Origin: Acidobacteriaceae bacterium
Lineage (GTDB): Bacteria > Acidobacteriota > Terriglobia > Terriglobales > Acidobacteriaceae
Direction: 5' to 3'
DNA: 7,973 nt
Assembly (NCBI GenBank): GCA_030040175.1
Contig: JASHUF010000429.1
Location: 1 to 7,973 of the forward strand
The position numbers and the translations under genes are program-made. The notes below the pieces were generated by a model, which ran no database searches, was not told the origin of the DNA, and saw only the letters and a program-made list of their open reading frames with translations. Position 1 is the stretch's first letter. Each line of letters starts with the position of its first letter. This document shows, one piece after another, positions 1-5,225 of this stretch.

Positions 1-1
1 G

Positions 2-64
2 CTCAAATTGCACGCAAAAGACCTGATTTACGCGCTGGAACGGCGCATGCCGGTGACCGCCTAG
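2..64 (+). CDS. C-terminal end of an unidentified protein (5' truncated)
   Basis: An open frame enters from the left edge and stops at TAG 62-64. It encodes about 20 residues ending ERRMPVTA. The stretch is too short to assign a family and I do not recognise it. It is called coding because the frame is open to the window edge, its codons are GC-rich in the manner of the genes that follow, and a 5' neighbour on the same strand as psd is plausible. The next 120 bases up to psd hold no other credible gene. The other two + frames are less convincing: one stops at base 26 and the other runs on past the edge region without a clear end. The true reading could also be simply non-coding. Confidence 0.35.
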   Translation, partial: LKLHAKDLIYALERRMPVTA

Positions 65-164
65 CGTTTTCGGTCTTTTCCGCACAGATTCCCGCCGCTG
101 GGCTCATAGCGCGTCCAAACGGGCGGTGTCTCCCGTCATCTGCCAGCACAAATCTGCTTCGCCG

Positions 165-170
165 TATAAT
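165..170 (+). promoter_or_regulatory. Perfect -10 hexamer (TATAAT) just upstream of psd
   Basis: TATAAT at 165-170 matches the sigma-70-type -10 consensus exactly and stands out in GC-rich surroundings. The best -35 candidate is only CTGCCA at 140-145 (4 of 6 matches to TTGACA) with a long 19-base spacer, so the -35 is weak. A start of transcription about 7 bases downstream would fall near 176-178. That is on the upstream in-frame GTG (176) and about 8 bases before the ATG at 185, which would make the psd message leaderless or nearly so. Seen in sequence; promoter activity is inferred. Confidence 0.5.
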
Positions 171-184
171 CATCGGTGGGGACG

Positions 185-826
185 ATGGTTCGCGACGGTT
201 ACATCTACGCGCTATGCCTGCTTGCGGTTGCCGCGATTGTGGTCTGGTTCACGCGCTTCTGGGGCTGGGCGGCCGCACCGGTTCTTCTCGCCGCTTTCTT
301 TCTCTGGTTCTTTCGCGATCCCCATCGCACCATCCCCGCCGGGGAGGGCCTCATCGTTGCGCCGGGTGACGGTCAGGTTACGGAAACCGCGACCATCACC
401 ACCCCCGAGGGCGTGCGCCAGCGCGTCAGCATTTTCCTGAGCGTTTTTGACGTGCACGTCAACCGCGCCCCCATCGGCGGCGTCCTTGCCAGTGTCCGGT
501 ACCAGAACGGCCGCTATCTCAACGCCATGAATCCCAGCTCCGCCGAGCGCAACGAGCAGAACGTGGTCACCATTCTCGGCAACGGCGCCGACCGCGGCAT
601 TGAGGTCACGTTCAAGCAGATCGCCGGACTGCTGGCGCGCCGCATCGTTTTCCACTTCGGTGAAGGCCAGACCGTCGGCCGCGGCCAGCGCGTGGGGCTC
701 ATCAAGTTCGGCTCCCGCGTCGACGTTGTTTTCCCCGCCGGCGCCGTCCTCAAGGTCAAAGTCGGACAGCGCGTCAAGGGCGGCGAAAGCGTTCTCGCGG
801 CCATGCCCCAGGGAGTGCGCGCGTGA
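185..826 (+). CDS. psd: Phosphatidylserine decarboxylase proenzyme, archaeal-type (PSD-A)
   Basis: Converts phosphatidylserine to phosphatidylethanolamine using a pyruvoyl group made by self-cleavage; acts at the inner membrane. From the ATG at 185 it is 213 residues, the usual length for the short PSD-A class. The N-terminus has two hydrophobic segments (about 7-21 and 28-43), then FFRDPHR (about 42-48), APGDG (59-63, Asp62) and [13 protein letters not shown] (His91), the family's conserved blocks. The cleavage site is Gly176-Ser177 in IKFGSRVD, so Ser177 should become the pyruvoyl and the last 37 residues form the alpha chain. Asp62, His91 and Ser177 fit the known Asp-His-Ser autocleavage triad. 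An in-frame GTG at 176 would add three residues. ATG 185 is preferred because a G-rich stretch (GGTGGGG, 175-181) precedes it, though the spacing is tight. The stop overlaps the pssA start (GTGA), so translation is probably coupled. Confidence 0.93.
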   Translation: MVRDGYIYALCLLAVAAIVVWFTRFWGWAAAPVLLAAFFLWFFRDPHRTIPAGEGLIVAPGDGQVTETATITTPEGVRQRVSIFLSVFDVHVNRAPIGGVLASVRYQNGRYLNAMNPSSAERNEQNVVTILGNGADRGIEVTFKQIAGLLARRIVFHFGEGQTVGRGQRVGLIKFGSRVDVVFPAGAVLKVKVGQRVKGGESVLAAMPQGVRA

Positions 827-1728
827 ACCACCACGACGCGGCCGAGGTCCGCGCCCGCAACCGCGCCCGCCTGCGCCGCGGCATGTACCTGCTGCCTTCG
901 CTTTTTACCGCGGGCAACATCGGCGCCGGCTACTTCTCCGTCACCCAGACCCTCGCTGCCATCACCGGCGACGCGGCACAGCACCTCGACTGGGCCGCCA
1001 TTGCCATTCTCTTCGCCATTCCCTTCGATTCCCTCGACGGCCGCATCGCCCGCATGACCAATACCGCCAGCGATTTCGGCAAAGAGCTCGACTCGCTCGC
1101 CGACGTCATCACTTTCGGCGTGGCTCCCAGTCTGCTTGCCTTCATCTGGGGCTTTCATTTTCTTCCCCAATCGGTCAATCCCAGCCTGCGCCAGCACCTC
1201 GTGCAGGCAGGCGCGTTCATCTGCTTTCTGTTCCTTTTGAGCGGCGCCTCGCGGCTGGCCCGCTTCAACATCAGCCACGATGCTCAACCCCGCAACCCGG
1301 GGCGTCCCGGACGCAAATACTTTGTCGGTATGCCCATTCCCGCGGCCGCGGGCCTGGTCGCCGCCACCGTCCACTTCTTCTACGCCTATCCCGTTGAGTC
1401 CTGGTGGGTCGCCGTCGGCTGGCTTATCCTGGTTGCCGTCTGCACCTTCCTCATGGTCAGCACCTGGCGCTTCTGGTCGGGCAAGGAGATCAACTTCTCC
1501 CGCCGTCATCCCTTCCAGTTGCCTGTCCTGCTTGCTGTTGTTCTCTGGATTATTCTTCGTTACTCGAACGTGGTGCTCTTCCTGGCTGCGCTCGCGTACA
1601 TGTTCTCCGGCATCTGGGCGCGCGCTGCCTACGGCTGGTCGCGCCGCCGCCGGCGAAGACCGGTGCCCGAGCTGCCCGCATCGACCACGCCTGACCACGA
1701 ATCCCTCGGCCCCCACTTCACTGGCTAG
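823..1728 (+). CDS. pssA: CDP-diacylglycerol--serine O-phosphatidyltransferase (phosphatidylserine synthase, type II)
   Basis: Joins CDP-diacylglycerol and L-serine to give phosphatidylserine and CMP, supplying the substrate of Psd encoded just upstream. The 301-residue protein carries the complete CDP-alcohol phosphatidyltransferase signature DGxxARx8GxxxDxxxD at residues 72-94 (Asp72, Gly73, Ala76, Arg77, Gly86, Asp90, Asp94), preceded by Asp69; these aspartates bind the metal and the CDP moiety. The conserved N-terminal block [11 protein letters not shown] (22-32) and several hydrophobic segments (about 56-68, 96-116, 130-142, 172-188, 197-213, 232-262) show an integral inner-membrane enzyme. 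The GTG start at 823 has a GGGAG ribosome site at 811-815 and overlaps the psd stop by four bases. The C-terminus has an arginine run (274-279) and a polar tail to 301 beyond the last membrane helix, which is longer than the minimal family core. Confidence 0.93.
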   Translation: MNHHDAAEVRARNRARLRRGMYLLPSLFTAGNIGAGYFSVTQTLAAITGDAAQHLDWAAIAILFAIPFDSLDGRIARMTNTASDFGKELDSLADVITFGVAPSLLAFIWGFHFLPQSVNPSLRQHLVQAGAFICFLFLLSGASRLARFNISHDAQPRNPGRPGRKYFVGMPIPAAAGLVAATVHFFYAYPVESWWVAVGWLILVAVCTFLMVSTWRFWSGKEINFSRRHPFQLPVLLAVVLWIILRYSNVVLFLAALAYMFSGIWARAAYGWSRRRRRRPVPELPASTTPDHESLGPHFTG

Positions 1729-1730
1729 CT

Positions 1731-1771
1731 CCGCTAACCCCGCTAACCCGCTGACTTGCTGACTCGCCAAC
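1731..1771 (+). repeat. Short degenerate tandem octamer array between pssA and the Asd-like gene
   Basis: Five adjacent octamers with consensus near yCGCTrAC: CCGCTAAC at 1731-1738, an extra C, CCGCTAAC at 1740-1747, CCGCTGAC at 1748-1755, TTGCTGAC at 1756-1763 and TCGCCAAC at 1764-1771. A possible sixth, more diverged unit (TGGCTAGC, 1722-1729) spans the pssA stop. The array fills almost all the space between pssA and the next gene and contains the TTG at 1756, which is the furthest upstream in-frame start for that gene. Its role is unknown; it could be slippage-derived filler. Confidence 0.6.
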
Positions 1772-1776
1772 ACACT

Positions 1777-2802
1777 GTGTACAAAATCGCCATCGCCGGA
1801 GCTTCCACCCTGTTGGGACGGGAATTGAAGGACGTCCTCTCCGAGTCGACGCTTGCCGCGGCCAACTTCGCCCTGCTCGACGAAGAAGACGCCAAGGGCC
1901 AGCTCGACCAGGTAGGGGACGAGATCACCTTCATTCAGGCCCTCAGCGCGGACGCCTTCGACCACGCCGACTTCACGTTTTTCTCGGGCTCGGAAAACCT
2001 CACCCGCGCCCACTGGCGGCATGCTCTGCGCGCCGGATCCACGGTTATCGATCTCTCCGGCGCGCTCGAAGCGGAGACCGGCGTGCTCATCCGCGCCCCC
2101 TGGGTGGGCGCGGAGCCGGGATCGGCCGACCTCTTCACGCCCGCCGTGGTTCCCGCCCATCCCGCCGCCATCGCTCTCGGTCTCCTCCTCGGCCGCCTGC
2201 AACAGGCCGCGCCCGTGCGCACCGCTGCGGCCACCGTGCTCCAGCCGGCCAGCGAATTCGGCCGCACCGCCATGGATGAGCTGCACCAGCAGACCGTCAG
2301 CCTGCTCAGCTTCCAATCCCTCCCGCGTGCGATCTACGACGCGCAGGCTGCCTACAACCTCCTCGGCGCTCTCGGCGAATCCGCTACGGTGAGTCTCGTC
2401 GCCGCGGAGGCCCGCATCCGCCGCCATTATCGCGCTCTCTCTGCCAACCGCTGGCCCGCGCTGGCCCTGCAGGTCGTCCACGCGCCCGTCTTTCACGGCC
2501 ATGCCTTCTCCATCGCCGTCGAACTCGAGCACGCGGTGGAGTTGTCCGTACTCGAAGAGGCGCTCACCGGGGAGCACGTCGAGCTCATCCTCGAGGACTC
2601 CGATTCTCCTTCGAACCTCGCCGCCACCGGCCAGAGCGACGTTCTCGTGCGCTTGCGTCCGGAGCCGGGCGCGCGCGGCTCCGGCGCCATGACGCGCCTG
2701 TGGCTCTGGGCCGCGGCTGACAACCTGCGCCTGCACGCGCAGAACGCCGTGGCCTGCGCCCTCGATCTCCGCCGCCTCCGTCCCCGAGGCGCCGTACAGT
2801 GA
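1777..2802 (+). CDS. Usg-1-like aspartate-semialdehyde dehydrogenase homologue, probably inactive as a dehydrogenase
   Basis: 341 residues from GTG 1777, resembling the aspartate-semialdehyde dehydrogenase/ArgC superfamily. It has an N-terminal nucleotide-fold start (YKIAIAGAS, about 2-10), a VIDLSGA block (about 90-96), LQPASEFGR (155-163), a dimerisation-domain block VVHAPVFHGHA (about 233-243) and a late WAAADNLR block (about 311-318). In true Asd the active-site cysteine lies in an NPNCST-type motif; here the equivalent stretch reads AVVPAHPAAIAL (about 123-134), with no cysteine. The substrate arginine expected before PVF-GH is also absent (HAPVFHGH), though the GH histidine remains. Both changes match my recollection of E. 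coli Usg-1, a paralogue without known catalysis. The start is uncertain: TTG 1756 would add seven residues but lies inside the octamer array, and neither start has a clear ribosome site. It is 48 bases after pssA and may share its transcript. I infer a non-catalytic role. Confidence 0.8.
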   Translation: MYKIAIAGASTLLGRELKDVLSESTLAAANFALLDEEDAKGQLDQVGDEITFIQALSADAFDHADFTFFSGSENLTRAHWRHALRAGSTVIDLSGALEAETGVLIRAPWVGAEPGSADLFTPAVVPAHPAAIALGLLLGRLQQAAPVRTAAATVLQPASEFGRTAMDELHQQTVSLLSFQSLPRAIYDAQAAYNLLGALGESATVSLVAAEARIRRHYRALSANRWPALALQVVHAPVFHGHAFSIAVELEHAVELSVLEEALTGEHVELILEDSDSPSNLAATGQSDVLVRLRPEPGARGSGAMTRLWLWAAADNLRLHAQNAVACALDLRRLRPRGAVQ

Positions 2803-2880
2803 GAAATCGGAAAGATGGAACCGCAATCTCCACGGACCGCACAGGCGGGGCCTGGCGATTCAGCCGGCAAGGGGAGGTCT

Positions 2881-2893
2881 CCGGCGGGGCCGG
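2881..2893. terminator. Small GC hairpin between convergent genes
   Basis: CCGGC-GGG-GCCGG forms a perfect 5-bp stem with a 3-base loop in the 98-base gap between the converging Asd-like and PagL-like genes. A further GCCGG at 2863-2867 could pair with 2881-2885 instead. There is no T-run on either strand, so termination is inferred mainly from position and is weak. Nothing else is recognisable between 2803 and 2900. Confidence 0.25.
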
Positions 2894-2900
2894 GGATGCA

Positions 2901-3623
2901 TTACGGCACCATGCGCCGTTCCTTGCCTATCCGGATATTGATTCCCACGAAGGAGCCGTACACGTTGAGTCCATAGTCCGTATACGCAGGCTGGGATAAG
3001 TAAAAGTTTGAGATGTGGTCGTAGGTCATGCCCGCAGCGAAGCTGAATCGGGGATTGAAGTTATAGCGCGCGCCGCTGCCTATCATCAGGGTGAATGTCA
3101 GGTCCTGCCCCTGGGCATAGAGGACGCCGTCGGGACCCTTGGCGTTGATGTTGCCCACTCCGCCGCGGGCCTCGAAGTAGGGCACGATTCTCCAGTTGCG
3201 CTGGATGAAATTGCGGCGCATTCCGTAGACGAAGGCAAAATAACGGGTCTCCGCGCCCCGCGGGATCGCGGTATAGGTCCCGCTGAACGTGAGGTCCAGA
3301 TTACCGCGCAGAATGCCGGGACCGCCGATGTTATCGACGTGCCACCGCACAGAAGCGATATTGGGCACCAGGGTATAGTGCAGCGGCCAGGTGTTGTAAG
3401 GGTCGCCGGCGACGAAGTTAAAGATAAAAGGAATATTGTTGGGAAGCCAGCCGGTTTCGAGTGAAAACTCGAGCTTGTTCTTGTAATAGATGTTCCGGTT
3501 GAAGTCGGCCGCGTCGCGAAAGTGGAAAAAGGTGCTCGAGGGAGGCGTCGCGTAGCCCTGACCCATCGCAAGATGGGCAAGAAGGGCGAAGCAAGTTGCG
3601 AACAAGAACCGTCGTACGCGCAT
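2901..3623 (-). CDS. PagL-like acyloxyacyl hydrolase / lipid A deacylase family outer-membrane protein
   Basis: 240 residues. The N-terminus is a signal peptide: basic MRVRR, a hydrophobic core (6-19) and a likely cut near 19-23. The mature part alternates polar and aromatic residues in short beta-strand-like stretches typical of a small beta-barrel and ends in the strand-like segment VYGSFVGINIRIG. Near the end is YDHISNFYL (201-209), matching the H-x-S-N catalytic motif of PagL (His203, Ser205, Asn206). PagL removes a 3-O-linked acyl chain from lipid A in the outer membrane. The third PagL residue, a glutamate about 12 after the serine, is not seen; Tyr217 occupies that spacing with Asp216 beside it. 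Activity is therefore uncertain. The gene looks more AT-rich than its neighbours. ATG 3623 has no strong ribosome site but gives the complete signal peptide. It lies 188 bases downstream of the dGTPase gene and probably has its own promoter. Confidence 0.72.
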   Translation of the reverse strand: MRVRRFLFATCFALLAHLAMGQGYATPPSSTFFHFRDAADFNRNIYYKNKLEFSLETGWLPNNIPFIFNFVAGDPYNTWPLHYTLVPNIASVRWHVDNIGGPGILRGNLDLTFSGTYTAIPRGAETRYFAFVYGMRRNFIQRNWRIVPYFEARGGVGNINAKGPDGVLYAQGQDLTFTLMIGSGARYNFNPRFSFAAGMTYDHISNFYLSQPAYTDYGLNVYGSFVGINIRIGKERRMVP

Positions 3624-3688
3624 TGCAGTGCTACCGGTGCCCGATTAGGAACTCGCCATTTGGAAGTAGCCGAATTTTAACTCCGAAA

Positions 3689-3705
3689 TCGCACAATGGG
3701 TGCGA
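3689..3705. promoter_or_regulatory. Perfect 6-bp inverted repeat upstream of the PagL-like gene
   Basis: TCGCAC-AATGG-GTGCGA, two perfect 6-base arms separated by five bases, lies 66-82 bases upstream of the start codon of the PagL-like gene, in the most AT-rich part of the intergenic region (about 3670-3716). Its size suits a dimeric regulator's operator. On the - strand a TTAAAAT-type -10-like stretch occurs about 10 bases downstream of the repeat. The regulator is unknown, and a chance hairpin is possible. Confidence 0.3.
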
Positions 3706-3796
3706 AAAGTTATTGGGAGGCGGACGATTCCGCCTGCCGTCATGACCAAACCCGGCGGTCTGCGGGAGACTCGAGGCCTGCCGGAACCCAGTCCGA

Positions 3797-3809
3797 GCCG
3801 GTTTCCGGC
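3797..3809 (-). terminator. GC hairpin just after the dGTPase-like gene
   Basis: GCCGG-TTT-CCGGC is a perfect 5-bp stem with a TTT loop, two bases beyond the stop codon of the dGTPase-like gene on the - strand. A longer alternative pairs GCCGGAA (3780-3786) with TTCCGGC (3803-3809). No T-run follows, so it is at best a weak or factor-assisted terminator, or a stabilising 3' hairpin. Confidence 0.3.
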
Positions 3810-3811
3810 CC

Positions 3812-4987
3812 TCAACTCTCGCCGCACCGCGCCCACAACTGCTCGATGTAGCTGTCCGTCATCCCGGCCAGGTAATCGGTCACCGTGCGCGCCAATCCCT
3901 CGGCCGGTATCTGCGCCCGGTGATCTTCGGGCATGAGCTCCGGCTCCGCCATCAGCTTTGCGAACAGCCCGGTGACTACCAGCTCCGCGTGCCGGTGCAC
4001 CTCCTCCATGTCCGCCGAGTTGTAAAAATTGTTATACAGAAATCTCTTTGTTTCCGCGCGCGCTGCCTCCATCCCGGGGCTGAACCCCACCAGCCTTCCG
4101 GGCGCGCGGCGAATCTCGTCGAGCGTACTCGCGCCCAACGTCTGCACGCGCCGCCGCACCTCCGTCATCAAATCGGACACCAGCGCGTTCAGCATCCGCC
4201 GCAGCGCCTCGTAGACGATGAGCCGCGGCCCCGCGTGGGGAGATCCCCGCGCCGCCTCCTGGTGAAACTCGCGAAACAACGGCGCCCCGGCGCGCACCTG
4301 GTCGAGTGAGAGAATTGCCGAGTCAAGCCCGTCGTCGAGATCGGCCGTCAGGTACGCGATTTCGTCGGCCAGGTCGATCAATTGCGCTTCGAGCGGCGGA
4401 AACAGATCGAGAAAATACTCGGCCAGCTCGGGATGCGCGCGCGCCGGGTAATCCCGCGAGTGCTTCACGATCCCTTCGCGCACGCCCAGCGTCAGATTCA
4501 GCCCGCGAAAGGCCGGGTACCGCTGCTCGAACCAGGTCACGATCCTGAGCGCGTGCAGGTTGTGGTCGAACGCGAGTCCATGCGCTCGGAGCGCGCGGTC
4601 CAGCGCCTTCTCGCCCGCATGCCCGTAGGGCGGATGTCCGATGTCGTGCGCCAGGGCGAGCGCTTCGGCAAGCTCCGTGTTCAGCCCCAGCGCGCGCGCG
4701 GCGGTGCGCGCAATCTGCGTTACTTCCAGCGTGTGCGTGAGCCGGCTGCGGAAGTGGTCGCTCAACTGATCGCGGAAGGGATCGCCCGGCAGGCGCGTAA
4801 ATACCTGCGTCTTCCCGGCCAGCCGGCGGAAGGCCCGCGCGTGCAGAATCCGCGCCGCATCGCGCGCCAACGGCGTGCGGTAGGCGTGCGCCGGCTCGGC
4901 GTGCGCGCGCCGCATCAGCTCGCCATCGCCGCGCACGGCAATCCCCGGGGGCAGGGGAGTTTGCAATTCGTCCCATTCTTGAGTCAC
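3812..4987 (-). CDS. dgt: Deoxyguanosinetriphosphate triphosphohydrolase-like protein (HD superfamily)
   Basis: Expected to hydrolyse dGTP (or other dNTPs) to the deoxynucleoside and inorganic triphosphate, a cytosolic control on dNTP pools. From GTG 4987 it is 391 residues. Family blocks in order: ARAFRRLAGKTQVF (about 50-63), SRLTHTLEV (81-89, metal-ligand His85), HDIGHPPYGHAGE (114-126, the HD pair His114-Asp115), and DLADEIAYLTADLDD (205-219, the last metal-ligand Asp208). All HD metal ligands are present. The order and length match the shorter dGTPase-like class more than E. coli Dgt. The frame stays open to an ATG at 5119, but the 44 extra residues are Ala/Arg-rich and do not resemble family sequence, and a TATAAC box lies inside that stretch, so GTG 4987 is preferred. 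The start is moderately certain; no strong ribosome site is visible. The natural substrate may differ from dGTP. Confidence 0.88.
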   Translation of the reverse strand: MTQEWDELQTPLPPGIAVRGDGELMRRAHAEPAHAYRTPLARDAARILHARAFRRLAGKTQVFTRLPGDPFRDQLSDHFRSRLTHTLEVTQIARTAARALGLNTELAEALALAHDIGHPPYGHAGEKALDRALRAHGLAFDHNLHALRIVTWFEQRYPAFRGLNLTLGVREGIVKHSRDYPARAHPELAEYFLDLFPPLEAQLIDLADEIAYLTADLDDGLDSAILSLDQVRAGAPLFREFHQEAARGSPHAGPRLIVYEALRRMLNALVSDLMTEVRRRVQTLGASTLDEIRRAPGRLVGFSPGMEAARAETKRFLYNNFYNSADMEEVHRHAELVVTGLFAKLMAEPELMPEDHRAQIPAEGLARTVTDYLAGMTDSYIEQLWARCGES

Positions 4988-5045
4988 TTTGGTCGAGGTC
5001 TCAGCCGCCAGGCATGCATCTCGCGCACGCGCGCCTCTCCATCCC

Positions 5046-5051
5046 GTTATA
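5046..5051 (-). promoter_or_regulatory. Candidate -10 box (TATAAC) for the dGTPase-like gene
   Basis: Read on the - strand, TATAAC matches five of six -10 consensus bases in otherwise very GC-rich sequence, about 58 bases upstream of GTG 4987. No convincing -35 is visible at the right spacing. Its position supports the shorter start of the gene, because a message begun here could not include the ATG at 5119. Confidence 0.35.
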
Positions 5052-5169
5052 CCGCACGCGGGGAAGGAAGCCGGAGGGGCCCGCGACCCTTGCGCGCGGC
5101 TAACGCCGGCCCTCGCCATGATTCCGCCCCGAGGATTGAAAGCAGGCCTCAGGCAACGCGCCTAAACAC

Positions 5170-5206
5170 AAACGGCGGCTGCTCTCGAAGAAGCGCCGCC
5201 GTTTTT
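5170..5206 (-). terminator. Strong intrinsic terminator after the TPR gene, possibly bidirectional
   Basis: AAACGGCGGC (5170-5179) pairs perfectly with GCCGCCGTTT (5195-5204), a 10-bp stem, and GCT/AGC (5181-5183 with 5192-5194) can extend it past a one-base bulge. It lies about 20 bases beyond the stop of the TPR gene. On the - strand the stem is followed by TTTGTGTTT; on the + strand by TTTTTCTT, so it could stop transcription either way. No + strand gene lies immediately upstream, so its main job is to end the TPR transcript and insulate the dGTPase-like gene. Confidence 0.8.
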
Positions 5207-5225
5207 CTTGAATGGAGGGCTGCGT

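Noticed and set aside
514..2826. A 770-residue open frame on the - strand opposite psd, pssA and the Asd-like gene
   Set aside because: It is antisense to three genes with clear family motifs, is rich in Gly/Glu/Arg without any recognisable domain, and is the usual by-product of low stop-codon density in GC-rich DNA.
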